A stretch of 64,000 nt of DNA. Origin: Variovorax gossypii. Lineage in GTDB: Bacteria > Pseudomonadota > Gammaproteobacteria > Burkholderiales > Burkholderiaceae_C. The translations under genes were made by a program, and so were the position numbers. The stretch spans positions 434,001 through 498,000 of the forward strand of contig NZ_RXOE01000001.1 in assembly GCF_003965815.1 (NCBI RefSeq), written 5' to 3'. Shown here piece by piece: positions 16,971 through 25,502 of this stretch (position 1 is the first letter of the stretch; each line of letters begins with the position of its first letter). Under the pieces are notes generated by a model. It did no database searches. It saw nothing but the letters and a program-made list of their open reading frames with translations, and was not told where the DNA came from.

Positions 16971-17909
16971 TCAGCGCCGCGACTTCGGCATTGGCATCGG
17001 ATTCGATGCCGGCGAGACCACCTCCATCACGAAATCGATGAAGACACGCACCTTCGCTGCCGGCAGGTGGCGCGACGGATAGAGCGCATGGAGCGGGAGC
17101 CGCTCGTCGGGCCAGTCGGGAAACAGATCGACCAGCTCGCCGCTCTCGAGCTGCGGCTGGATGCCCACCGCCTTGATCTGCGCCACGCAGATGCCGGCGA
17201 GGACCGTCTCCAGCACCGTGCCCGGATCGGTGAGCAGCAGCCGCCCTGTGGCCGGCACCTTCACGAGCTTGCGTCCGCGCTGGAACTCCCAAGCGTATGG
17301 CTGCCCCGTGGCCGGGTTGCGCACCTGCAGGCAGGCGTGCCCGGCGAGGTCCGCGGGCTTCGCAGGGCGGCCGTGCCGCGCGAGGTACGCCGGCGTGGCC
17401 ACGGTGACCACGCGCGAATCCATCAGCTTGCGGGAAACGAGCGACGACGAGGGCGGCTCGCCGAACCGCACCGCGATGTCGAAGCCCTCGGCCACCAGGT
17501 CGCCGAGCTGGTCGCGCGCGATCAACTCCAGCGTGAGTTCGGGGTATTGCGCAAGGAAACGCGGCAGGTGCCGCGCCAGCAGCAGGCGCGAGGTGAAGGC
17601 ATCTGTGTTGACCCGCAGGCGACCACGCACCACACCGGATGCACCGGCGGCGATCGTCACCGCGTCCTCGATGCCCAGCACCAGCGGATTGATGTTGGCG
17701 TAGAGCTGCCGGCCTTCGTCGGTGAGGCTCAGCGAGCGGGTCGTGCGGTCGAACAGCCGGATGCCGATGCGACCCTCGAGACGGGCGATGGCACGGCTCA
17801 CGCCGGAGGGCGTGAGGCCCAGCGCATTGGCGGCGCTGGCGAAGCTGCCGCCTTCGACCACGGCGGCCAGCACGCTGACGTTGGAGAGAAGGCGTCCGTC
17901 GAGAGTCAT
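16971..17909 (-). CDS. LysR family transcriptional regulator
   Basis: A 312-residue regulator with the N-terminal helix-turn-helix at about residues 15-65 (FASAANALGLTPSGVSRAIARLEGRIGIRLF) and a CrgA/DsdC-like effector domain (EGFDIAVRFGEP; VATPAYLARHGRP). It is divergent from an NmrA-family oxidoreductase, the usual arrangement for control of the neighbouring reductase. A near-perfect 10-bp inverted repeat lies four bases outside its start codon, so autoregulation is likely. The inducer is unknown. Confidence 0.92.
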   Translation of the reverse strand: MTLDGRLLSNVSVLAAVVEGGSFASAANALGLTPSGVSRAIARLEGRIGIRLFDRTTRSLSLTDEGRQLYANINPLVLGIEDAVTIAAGASGVVRGRLRVNTDAFTSRLLLARHLPRFLAQYPELTLELIARDQLGDLVAEGFDIAVRFGEPPSSSLVSRKLMDSRVVTVATPAYLARHGRPAKPADLAGHACLQVRNPATGQPYAWEFQRGRKLVKVPATGRLLLTDPGTVLETVLAGICVAQIKAVGIQPQLESGELVDLFPDWPDERLPLHALYPSRHLPAAKVRVFIDFVMEVVSPASNPMPMPKSRR

Positions 17910-17912
17910 TTT

Positions 17913-17939
17913 TCATTCGTGATCAGGTGTCATGAATGA
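17913..17939. promoter_or_regulatory. Inverted repeat in LysR/NmrA divergent region
   Basis: TCATTCGTGA and TCATGAATGA are inverted copies matching at nine of ten positions, with seven bases between. The site lies directly against the LysR start codon and 100 bases before the NmrA-type gene. It is a plausible LysR recognition site; that is inferred from position only. Confidence 0.5.
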
Positions 17940-18038
17940 TATGTCGTGGGGTCGCTTTACTCAAAGATAAGCCGTTCCTACGATTCGTCCCGTCGCATGC
18001 GTCACCCCATCGAATCAAGTCAGGAAAAAGGAACTCTC

Positions 18039-18905
18039 ATGTACGCAATCACCGGAATCACGGGCCAGGTCGGCGGCGCCGTCGCGCGCGCCTTGCTGGC
18101 CGAAGGGCAGCCGGTTCGTGCGGTCGTCCGCGACGAACACAAGGGCCGCCCCTGGGCCGCGCTCGGCTGCGAGGTGGCCGTTGCCGCGATGGACGACGCC
18201 GTGGCGCTGACACGCGCTTTCTCGGGCGCGGCCGGCGTCTTCGTGCTGCCGCCGCCCAACTTCGATCCTGAGTCGGGCTTTCCCGAGGCGAGGGCCGAGA
18301 ACGCCGCGCTGCGCCAGGCGCTCGACACCGCCCGGCCGGCGCGCGTGGTGTGCCTTTCGACGGTCGGCGCGCAGGCGGCCCAACCCAACCTGTTGAGCCA
18401 GCGCACCCTGATGGAGGAAGCGCTTCGCACCTTGCCGATTCCGATCACCTTCCTTCGGCCCGCATGGTTCCTGGAGAACCTGCGCTGGGACATCACGCAG
18501 GCGCGCGAGCAGGGCCTGCTGTCGAGCTACCTGCACCCGCTGGAGCGGCCCGTGCCGATGGTGGCCACTGTCGACGTTGGCAGTGTCGCTGCAGAGCTCC
18601 TGCTGCAGGTCGGCGGAGCACCGCGCGTCGTCGAGCTCGAAGGCCCCGAGCGGCTGACGCAGCATGCGATTGCAGCGGCGCTCTCGCAGGTGCTGGGCCG
18701 GCCGGTGCGCGCGGAGGCGGTGCCGCGCGAGAGCTGGGGCGCGATCTTCCAAGCGCAAGGCATGCGCGACCCGGTGCCGCGCATCCAGATGCTCGACGGC
18801 TTCAACGAAGGATGGATCCGCTTCGAAGGCGAAGACGCGAGCGTGCGCAAGGGCAGGGTGGGCGTGGCGGATGTGATCCGCTCGCTGGCGGATCAGGTCG
18901 GCTAG
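18039..18905 (+). CDS. NmrA family NAD(P)-binding oxidoreductase
   Basis: A 288-residue Rossmann protein. The start is set by AAAAAGGAA seven bases before the ATG at 18039. The N-terminal MYAITGITGQVGGAVAR has the T-G-x-x-G-x-x-G dinucleotide loop of NmrA/atypical SDR proteins. ADG-like 'VFVLPPP' and FLRPAWFLENL are further family marks. Members act as NADP-sensing regulators or as quinone/azo reductases (QorB-like); the sequence does not decide. It is divergent from a LysR regulator that probably controls it. Its stop shares a CTAG tetranucleotide with the stop of the convergent LysR gene. Confidence 0.9.
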   Translation: MYAITGITGQVGGAVARALLAEGQPVRAVVRDEHKGRPWAALGCEVAVAAMDDAVALTRAFSGAAGVFVLPPPNFDPESGFPEARAENAALRQALDTARPARVVCLSTVGAQAAQPNLLSQRTLMEEALRTLPIPITFLRPAWFLENLRWDITQAREQGLLSSYLHPLERPVPMVATVDVGSVAAELLLQVGGAPRVVELEGPERLTQHAIAAALSQVLGRPVRAEAVPRESWGAIFQAQGMRDPVPRIQMLDGFNEGWIRFEGEDASVRKGRVGVADVIRSLADQVG

Positions 18906-19801
18906 GCGCCTTCGGCCCGACCCTCGACCTGCATCTTCTCGAACCACTCGGCCACGTACGAAGCCTCCGGCGCGGCGTCGGGTGCCAGTCCGTAGTAGTA
19001 GCGCTCCAGCGTCATGCGCAGCGCGGGTAGCGGCGACTGCAGGCGCCCCGAGGCCAAGTCGTGCGACACCAGCGAGGTCGGCGCCAGGGCGATGCCCAGT
19101 CCGTCGACTGCTGCCTGCAGCACGAAGTGCAGGTGATCGAACTGCAGCCGACCCGCCGGTCGTGCGCGCGGCGCGCCGACCAGCTTCTTCCAGGCGTCCC
19201 AGTCGTCCTTGCGCGTGCGGGCCGACAGCAGGACGTGCGAGGCGAGAGCGCGAAGGTCGGGCAGCGGATGGCCCTTGAACAGCGCGGGCGCGCCGACCAC
19301 CAGCACCTCGTCTTCGAGAAAGGGCTGCACCTCCATCGACGACGGCCAGCCTTCCAGGCCCCGGCGCACCGCGATGTCGAAGCTGCCGACGGCCTCCTCG
19401 GGCATCACCGTGCTGGTGACGACCTGCGGTTCGATGTCGGGAAAGCGCTCGACGAAGGAGGGCAGGCGTGGAATGAGCCAGCGCACGGCGAACGAGGGCC
19501 GCACGTTGATCCGCACCGCGCGCGTCGGCCCCTGCGACTGCAGCGCCCGCGCCGCGGCGCCGATCTGCGCGAGCGCGGGCTGCACCTCGGCGAAGAACTG
19601 CTGGCCCTCGGCCGTGAGCGTGACCTGCCGGATGCGTCGCTCGAACAGCGCGACGCCGAGGAACTCCTCGAGGCTCTTGATCTGCCGGCTCACGGCGCTG
19701 TGCGTGACGTGCAGTTCGAGCGCCGCGCGCGTGAAGCTGAGGTGGCGCGCCGCGGCGGCGAAGGCGCGCACGGCGTTCAGGGGAGGCTCTCGAAGCGGCA
19801 T
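18902..19801 (-). CDS. LysR family transcriptional regulator, GcvA type
   Basis: About 299 residues from the Met at 19801 (MPLREPPLNAVRAFAAAARH), the typical GcvA/AmpR opening. In-frame Mets at 19822 and further upstream exist but lack homology support and ribosome sites. The helix-turn-helix (LSFTRAALELHVTHSAVSRQIKSLE) and the GcvA-like effector domain (FDIAVRRGLEGWP; LVGAP-type VVGAPALFKG) are complete. It faces away from an MFS transporter gene 79 bases on the other side, which is its probable target. It ends tail-to-tail with the NmrA gene, overlapping by four bases. Confidence 0.9.
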   Translation of the reverse strand: MPLREPPLNAVRAFAAAARHLSFTRAALELHVTHSAVSRQIKSLEEFLGVALFERRIRQVTLTAEGQQFFAEVQPALAQIGAAARALQSQGPTRAVRINVRPSFAVRWLIPRLPSFVERFPDIEPQVVTSTVMPEEAVGSFDIAVRRGLEGWPSSMEVQPFLEDEVLVVGAPALFKGHPLPDLRALASHVLLSARTRKDDWDAWKKLVGAPRARPAGRLQFDHLHFVLQAAVDGLGIALAPTSLVSHDLASGRLQSPLPALRMTLERYYYGLAPDAAPEASYVAEWFEKMQVEGRAEGA

Positions 19802-19879
19802 GCGTGCGATTTTCTCACGCATGCCGGTCGTTAATGTCGTTTGTCGGCACGGCATGCGGCGGCGCACCATCGAGGCTCG

Positions 19880-21046
19880 ATGTCACGCACCGCACCCGCT
19901 CCCCAAACATCCCCCACCGACCTGAATTCCCGCCATGCGGCGATGGCCCTGGGCCTTTCGCTTCCGGCCGACGTGGTGCTCTACCTGCTGCTGCCGATGT
20001 ACGCGAGCCAGTTCGGCGTGACGCTCGCCGAAGTCGGCATGCTGCTCGCCGCCAACCGGCTGGTGCGAATCGCAGGCTACGGCTTCGTGGCCCGCTTCTA
20101 CGCCCGCAACGGCGACCGGCTGACCTGCACCATCGCCGTGGTGGCGGCGGCCGTGTGCGGGCTGGGCTACGCCACGCTTTCGGGCTTCTGGGCGCTGCTG
20201 CCGCTGAGGCTGACGTGGGGCCTGTGCTTCGCGGCGCTGAACCTGTCGACCCAGGCGCTCGCCACGGCCGACCCGGTGGGCGCCGCGCGGCGCAACGGGC
20301 GCTCGCGCGCCTTCATCGCGATGGGGCCGGTGCTCGCGCTGCCGTTGGGTGCGCTTCTGGCGCACTGGACGGGGCCGCGCACGATCTTCGCCATCCTCGC
20401 GGTGTTCTCGCTGCTGGCGTACTTCGTCACGCGCCGGCTGCCCGCGGCTCCACATCCGGTGACCAAGCCTGCCAGACGCTTCAAGCTGCCCAACAGCCTC
20501 GACAGCTGGTCGTTCATGGAAGGGCTGGCGCTCGACGGGCTCTTCATCGTCGGCCTCTCGTACCTCGGCAAGGACCTGCTGCCGGGCGGCGCGGTGATCG
20601 TTGCCGGCGTGCTGATGGCGCTGCGCTACCTCGCGGAGATATTGCTGAGCCCGGTCGGCGGGCGCATGGCCGAGCACTTCGGCGCCGAGCGCCTGCTGGT
20701 GAGCCTGTCGCTCGTCACCGCCATCGCGCTGGTGGGCTTCGGCCTGGGCTGGCTATGGAGTTGCGCCGCGCTGATCGTGGTGCTGCGAGCCCTGCAACTG
20801 CCCTTGTTGCCGCCTATCGTGGCCCGCCGCACGCCGGGACCGGAGCGGGTGCAGGCGCTGGCGGCGCGCTCGGTGTGGCGCGACATCGGCGCCGGTGCCG
20901 GGCCGCTGATCGCGGGCCTGCTGCTGCCGGTTGCGTCGCCGCCATGGATCTACGGCGTGGCCGCCTTGCTGCTTGCGCTCGCGGCGCTGGCCTGCGGCTG
21001 GAGCAGCGCATCGCCACAATCCACCAGCATCCAGGAAAGCACATGA
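19880..21046 (+). CDS. MFS transporter
   Basis: A 388-residue membrane protein of about twelve segments, beginning at the ATG at 19880; an earlier in-frame Met at 19841 gives a polar extension unlike a transporter. The start of the membrane part, LSLPADVVLYLLLPMYASQFGVTLAEVGMLL, resembles sugar/drug MFS proteins with relaxed specificity. I do not recognise the subfamily. Its TGA overlaps the ATG of the following flavin-type gene (ATGA), so the two are translated together. It is divergent from a GcvA-type LysR gene. Confidence 0.86.
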   Translation: MSRTAPAPQTSPTDLNSRHAAMALGLSLPADVVLYLLLPMYASQFGVTLAEVGMLLAANRLVRIAGYGFVARFYARNGDRLTCTIAVVAAAVCGLGYATLSGFWALLPLRLTWGLCFAALNLSTQALATADPVGAARRNGRSRAFIAMGPVLALPLGALLAHWTGPRTIFAILAVFSLLAYFVTRRLPAAPHPVTKPARRFKLPNSLDSWSFMEGLALDGLFIVGLSYLGKDLLPGGAVIVAGVLMALRYLAEILLSPVGGRMAEHFGAERLLVSLSLVTAIALVGFGLGWLWSCAALIVVLRALQLPLLPPIVARRTPGPERVQALAARSVWRDIGAGAGPLIAGLLLPVASPPWIYGVAALLLALAALACGWSSASPQSTSIQEST

Positions 21047-21663
21047 CAAGCTCTCATGCCATCGAAACCATCGCCCAGCTCGAAGCCCTGTTCGGCCAGC
21101 CCGGCGATGCTGCGCTGAAGAAAGAGGTGCCGTACCTGCACCCGAGCTACCGGGCGCTGATTGCCGCATCGCCCTTCGCGGTGCTCGCCACCATCGGCCC
21201 TGGCGGGCTGGACGCTTCGCCGCGCGGCGATCCGCCGGGTTTCGTCGCGGTGCAGGACGAGAAGACGCTGCTCATGCCCGAGCGGCGCGGCAACAACCGC
21301 ATCGACAGCCTGCGCAACATCGTGGCCGACCCGCGCGTGGCGCTGCTGTTCCTGATTCCCGGCGTGGGCGAGACGCTGCGGGTGAACGGCAAGGCACAGC
21401 TCACGGTCGAGCCGGCGCTGCTCGAGCGCTTCGCCATGGACGGCAAGCAGCCGCAATGCGTGATCCGCATCACGGTGGAGACGGTGTTCTTCCAGTGCGC
21501 CCGGGCTATACACCGCTCGAAGCTGTGGGCGCCTGTGCCGGCGGATGCGCAGCGCACTGTGCCGACGCCCGGCGCCATCCTCTCTGCGCTGACCGAAGCG
21601 GCCTTCGACGGGGAAACCTACGACCGGGAACTGCCGGCGCGGCAGCGAGCGACGCTGTACTGA
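21043..21663 (+). CDS. Pyridoxamine 5'-phosphate oxidase family FMN protein (MSMEG_1061 type)
   Basis: A 206-residue split-barrel flavoprotein. LDASPRGDPPGFV, ERRGNNRIDSLRNI and LLFLIPGVGETLRVNG are the successive FMN-pocket and strand motifs of the MSMEG_1061-like PPOX subgroup. By family it binds FMN and may reduce or detoxify small molecules; true PdxH activity is unlikely because PdxH residues are absent. The start overlaps the MFS stop (ATGA) and has GGAAAG eight bases upstream. A strong intrinsic terminator follows 30 bases after the stop, ending this two-gene unit. Confidence 0.9.
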   Translation: MTSSHAIETIAQLEALFGQPGDAALKKEVPYLHPSYRALIAASPFAVLATIGPGGLDASPRGDPPGFVAVQDEKTLLMPERRGNNRIDSLRNIVADPRVALLFLIPGVGETLRVNGKAQLTVEPALLERFAMDGKQPQCVIRITVETVFFQCARAIHRSKLWAPVPADAQRTVPTPGAILSALTEAAFDGETYDRELPARQRATLY

Positions 21664-21691
21664 CGCGGAACCCCATTCCATTCGCCCATGA

Positions 21692-21717
21692 AAAAAGCCC
21701 GCGTCAGCGGGCTTTTT
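21692..21717. terminator. Bidirectional intrinsic terminator
   Basis: AAAAAGCCCGC-GTCA-GCGGGCTTTTT: a perfect GC stem of six pairs extended by five A-T pairs, with a T-run on both strands. It lies between the convergent PPOX gene (+) and the small exported-protein gene (-) and can end both. Confidence 0.93.
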
Positions 21718-21739
21718 CTTGCGGTTCGCACCGCCAGGA

Positions 21740-21904
21740 TCAACGCACCCAGTGGCAGACGCGGTGGTGATGGCGCGCGTCCCATTTGCACACCTTGTGC
21801 TTCTTGGGGTGATGCGGCGGCGCGGCGGAGGCGATGCTCGGTGCCAGCACGGCGAGGCCGGCGAACGCGAGGATGCTGGAGAGGATGAAATGCTTGGTCT
21901 TCAT
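21740..21904 (-). CDS. Small His-rich exported protein
   Basis: Only 54 residues. Residues 1-28 are a clear signal peptide (KTKHFILSSILAFAGLAVL...SIASA), leaving a mature peptide of about 26 residues. That peptide is packed with His, Lys and two Cys-x-W/H pairs (HHPKKHKVCKWDARHHHRVC). The start has AGAAAG about eight bases before it. The His/Cys content suggests metal or proton binding in the periplasm, but this is inference and I recognise no named family. It ends at the shared terminator and stands alone between two convergent/unrelated genes. Confidence 0.75.
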   Translation of the reverse strand: MKTKHFILSSILAFAGLAVLAPSIASAAPPHHPKKHKVCKWDARHHHRVCHWVR

Positions 21905-22065
21905 GGGGTTCTTTCTAAGCAAAGGCATCGATCGAGGATTTGCGTCGTTGAACAGGCGCTCCTGTAGAACGTTCGATGCAATATTCAGATGACAGTTGTT
22001 GGCGGGGCGGGCGTGAAAAACCTCACCGATCGCGGTACCTGGAATGGCATTCGGGCAACACCGCA

Positions 22066-23364
22066 TCAGGCCTGTCCGGGCGCTGCGGCCTGCTCGGTGC
22101 GCGCGTCGTGGCCGATGATCAGCACCAGCCCGAAGGCCACCGCCGACAGCATCGCCAGGAAGAGCACGGCGTAGAAGTCGTTGCCCATCCGGTCCTTCAG
22201 CGTGCCGAAGATGGTCGGGCCGATGTAGCCGCCCAGGTTGCCGATGGAGTTGATCCACGCGATGCCCGCCGCGGCCGCCGTACCGCTGAGGATGGCGGTG
22301 GGCAGCGTCCAGAAGGTGGGCAGGGCGCTGAAGATGCCGAAGGCGGCCAGCGTCACCGCCGCCATCTTCGGAACGGGCGCGGTGGTCTCTGCGGCCAGCA
22401 CCAGGCCGAGGAAGATGCAGGCCAGCGGGATCAGCAGGAACCACTTGCGTTCCTTGCGCGCGTCGGAGGCCCGCGTCCAGAACAGCATGGCGATGGCGCC
22501 CACCAGGTACGGGAAGGCGTTGATGAAGCCGATCTCCACGTTGCCCAGCCCGCCGAAGCCCTTGATGATCTGCGGCAGGAAGAAGCTCAGGCCGTAAAGC
22601 GGTACCGTGATGCCCATGTAGACGAAGCCCAGCCCGATCACGCGCGGGTTCAGCAGCGACTGCTTCCAGGAGATCTTGTTGATCGACTCGCGGTTGGCGC
22701 GCTCGGCGTCCAGCGTGCGCTGCAGCCAGTCGCGCTCCTCGGTGCTGAGCCACTTGGCGTCCTTCGGGCCGTCGGGCAGGTACATCAGCACGAAGAAGGT
22801 CAGCACCAGCGAAGGCAGCGCTTCCAGGATGAACAGCCACTGCCAGCCGTGCATGCCGCCGACGCCGTCCATGTTGAGGATGAAGCCGGAGATGGGCGAG
22901 CCGATCACGGTCGAGATCGGAATGGCGAACATGAACCAGCCCACGATGCGCGCGCGGTACGCCGCCGGAAACCACAGCGTGATGTAGAAGATCACGCCCG
23001 GGAAGAACCCGGCCTCCGCGATGCCGAGCAGGAATCGCACGACGTTGAAGCTGGTCGAGCCGCCCACCCAGGCCTGCGCGGCCGAGAGGATGCCCCAGCT
23101 GAACATGATGCGGGCGATCCAGCGGCGTGCGCCGAAGCGCTCCAGCGCCATGTTGCTGGGCACCTCGAACAGGAAGTAGGCGAGGAAGAAGATGCCGGCC
23201 GCGCTGCCGAACACGGCGGCGGTGAAGCCCAGGTCCTTGGACATGGCCGCGCCGGCGAAGCCGAGGTTCACGCGGTCGAGGTAGGCGATGAAGTAGCTCA
23301 CCATCAGAAGCGGCAGCAGTCGCCAGCTGATCTTCGAGATGGTTCTCTGTTCTACGGGGTTCAT
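22066..23364 (-). CDS. MFS transporter, anion:cation symporter family
   Basis: A 432-residue transporter. RLLPLLMVSYFIAYLDRVNLG is the hallmark first helix of the ACS (ExuT/GarP/phthalate) family, followed by YFLFEVPSNMALERFGARRW and AEAGFFPGVIFYITLWFP. These proteins import hexuronates, tartrate, phthalate or similar organic anions. GGAG lies eleven bases before the ATG. It follows the M48 protease gene on the same strand with 76 bases between, holding a 16-bp palindrome. No catabolic operon is attached, so the substrate is open. Confidence 0.92.
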   Translation of the reverse strand: MNPVEQRTISKISWRLLPLLMVSYFIAYLDRVNLGFAGAAMSKDLGFTAAVFGSAAGIFFLAYFLFEVPSNMALERFGARRWIARIMFSWGILSAAQAWVGGSTSFNVVRFLLGIAEAGFFPGVIFYITLWFPAAYRARIVGWFMFAIPISTVIGSPISGFILNMDGVGGMHGWQWLFILEALPSLVLTFFVLMYLPDGPKDAKWLSTEERDWLQRTLDAERANRESINKISWKQSLLNPRVIGLGFVYMGITVPLYGLSFFLPQIIKGFGGLGNVEIGFINAFPYLVGAIAMLFWTRASDARKERKWFLLIPLACIFLGLVLAAETTAPVPKMAAVTLAAFGIFSALPTFWTLPTAILSGTAAAAGIAWINSIGNLGGYIGPTIFGTLKDRMGNDFYAVLFLAMLSAVAFGLVLIIGHDARTEQAAAPGQA

Positions 23365-23420
23365 GGTTGCTTGTCTCCGGTGTTGGATGGTTTTGTGGAG
23401 GCGATGGGAAGAAGGGGGAG

Positions 23421-23436
23421 GGCGGCTGCAGCCGCC
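23421..23436. repeat. 16-bp perfect palindrome
   Basis: GGCGGCTGCAGCCGCC is its own reverse complement. It lies directly after the stop of the M48 gene and before the MFS gene, both leftward. It could form a GC-rich hairpin in the RNA that trims or attenuates read-through; there is no T-run. Confidence 0.5.
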
Positions 23437-23440
23437 GGTG

Positions 23441-25303
23441 TCATGGCTGTTGTCGATGCTGCTGCTGTTGCGCCCTCATGATCTGGTGGCGCCGCCAGTA
23501 GTGGCCGACGGCGCCCTTGAAGTTTTCTTTCTGCTTGCCGAGGCCCGCGAGCTTCACCTTGGTGGTGCGCGCGCCCAGCATGCCCTTATCGAAGTGGGTG
23601 ACGATGAGGGTGTCGCCGAAGCTGCTGTCCTTGTAGGTCAGGCTCTTGACCTCGTCCCACGCGATGGTCGAACCGCCATCGGCACTGGGGTGCATGCCCT
23701 CGTAGCTGATGTCGATGCGCTCGCCGTTCTTCAGCGCGAAACCGATGGGCGGAAAGTGGCGCAGCACCACGGCGCGCTCTTCCTCGGTCGCGGGCTCGTA
23801 GCGGTAGGCCAGGCTCAGCTCATGGTTCTGCACGAAGCGCTGCTCGTACTCGCTCCACAGGCGTTGCTCGATGGCGTCGGCGGTCTCGATCTCGTCGGCC
23901 CACGAAGCCTGCGGAGCGGTGGCGACGATGCCGCCGTAGGCGCTCTCGGGCACGTGGTGGCCGACGTTGCGCATGCGTTCCAGCAGCGGCGGATGGCTGT
24001 CGTAGGGATGCGGCACGCCGGCCGTCTTCATCGCCTCGATGAAGGCCGGCGAATTGGCGTACGGCGGCAGGCCGTCGGCGACGAAGCGGGCGATGCCGAG
24101 TGCGCCGTCGTGCTCGCGGTCCTGCTCGAAGAGCTTCTGCTCCACGTCGTTGCGGTAGCTCGCATAGGCCGAGATCTTGATGAGCGACTGCACGATGGCG
24201 TGCGGCGCGGTGAGCCCGGCCGCCACGCGGTCGGCCTTGTATTCGCGCTCGCGGCTGTCGCGGGCCAGCGCGAAGGCGAAGATCATGCGGTACAGGCGCA
24301 GCAGGTAGTGCGCCACGATGGTGAGGCCGCCGCTTCGCATCTTCCAGGTGTACTGGTCGAACTGCAGCAGCTTGGGGCCGAGCGCCGCGCTGCTGCGGGT
24401 GTCGCCGCCGCCCAGGTGGGCGAGCTCGTGCGCGAGCACCGCATCGGCCTCGGTCTGGTCGAGCACGCGCAGCAGCGGCAGGCTCACGAAGAGCGTGCGG
24501 CCCTGCAAGGGGCGGCCCTTGACCTCGCACGGCGCTTCGGTCACGAAGAAGTTGGTGTCGATACCGGCCACGATCTGGTCGGGCGGGGTGGTCTTCACGC
24601 GGCCGGCGAGCTGGCGGATGCGCTCCCACAGGCGCGGAGCGTCGGCCTGCGAGACCAGCTCGCCCTCGATCTCGTTGCCCGAGGGCAGCTTCTTGAACAG
24701 CGTGTAGATCGCGTAGAACACCGCCGCGCCGGCCGCGATGCCGGCAATCGCGATCAGCTTGATGTAGTAGCTGTGCCAGAAATACGCCGTGAGCCAGAAC
24801 GAGAGCCACACCAGCATCGCGCTCTGCAGCACCACCTCGACCGCGCTCGACACGGTCATGAGCCGCCAGCCCGCGACGAAGCTGGCGTAGCGCAGGCCGC
24901 GGTTGGCGAAGGCCAGCGCGCCCAGCACCAGTGCCGCGACCAGCAGGGCGGCGCCGAGCACGATGGTCCAGAGGGCGGCGCGGTCGGCCCAGTGGAACTG
25001 CCAGTGCATCGAGTAGGGGCTGCACACCTTGTCGTGGAAGTTCCTGTCTTCAGGCGCGGTGGCGTCGCAGGCCTTGGAGAGCTGGTGGCTGCGGTAGAAC
25101 GCGGTGGCTTCGGCCTTGTCCGCGGCGGAGAGACGCGCATCCTTGGCGATGCGGTTTTCCATCGCCTGCAGGAACTCCGCGTCCTGCGAGCGAAGCGCGT
25201 ATTCGGTGAAGGCGAGCGTGGCCGCCGGAATGGCGAACAGCGAGACGAGCGTGAGAACGAACACGCGCAAGAGATCGGCGTGAACCGTGCGGGCGAGGGC
25301 CAT
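23441..25303 (-). CDS. Membrane-anchored M48 family zinc metallopeptidase
   Basis: A 620-residue protein. The zinc/catalytic motif is H292-ELAH-296, preceded by EADAVLA, as in the HtpX/Ste24 M48 group; a downstream YKADRVAAG supplies the third ligand region. One N-terminal helix (VFVLTLVSLFAIPAATLAF) and three to four more hydrophobic segments before residue 210 anchor it in the inner membrane. The C-terminal 120 residues are an unassigned basic domain. By family it degrades misfolded membrane proteins. The start at 25303 has AGGAG twelve bases upstream. It is divergent from an SDR gene 200 bases away, where I see no convincing promoter. Confidence 0.88.
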   Translation of the reverse strand: MALARTVHADLLRVFVLTLVSLFAIPAATLAFTEYALRSQDAEFLQAMENRIAKDARLSAADKAEATAFYRSHQLSKACDATAPEDRNFHDKVCSPYSMHWQFHWADRAALWTIVLGAALLVAALVLGALAFANRGLRYASFVAGWRLMTVSSAVEVVLQSAMLVWLSFWLTAYFWHSYYIKLIAIAGIAAGAAVFYAIYTLFKKLPSGNEIEGELVSQADAPRLWERIRQLAGRVKTTPPDQIVAGIDTNFFVTEAPCEVKGRPLQGRTLFVSLPLLRVLDQTEADAVLAHELAHLGGGDTRSSAALGPKLLQFDQYTWKMRSGGLTIVAHYLLRLYRMIFAFALARDSREREYKADRVAAGLTAPHAIVQSLIKISAYASYRNDVEQKLFEQDREHDGALGIARFVADGLPPYANSPAFIEAMKTAGVPHPYDSHPPLLERMRNVGHHVPESAYGGIVATAPQASWADEIETADAIEQRLWSEYEQRFVQNHELSLAYRYEPATEEERAVVLRHFPPIGFALKNGERIDISYEGMHPSADGGSTIAWDEVKSLTYKDSSFGDTLIVTHFDKGMLGARTTKVKLAGLGKQKENFKGAVGHYWRRHQIMRAQQQQHRQQP

Positions 25304-25502
25304 GGACGAGCTGCTCCTGGATGACGATTGCTGTGAGTTGTTATGAACGGTCCGGGAAGGCGATAGCGTAGCGGGCACGGCGTATGCAGTGAAGCCGGGC
25401 ACGGCGTCAAGCGGCGCGAGGCACCGACCTGCTACCGAATAAGGTTATCCCTTTTGCATCGTTCCGCGCGGCGGGGCGCAGGTATAGCCTTCGTTCTCAT
25501 TC

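Noticed and set aside
25304-25502. Divergent promoter between the M48 and SDR genes
   Set aside because: TTGCAT and TATAGC are present but 23 bases apart, too far for a normal promoter.
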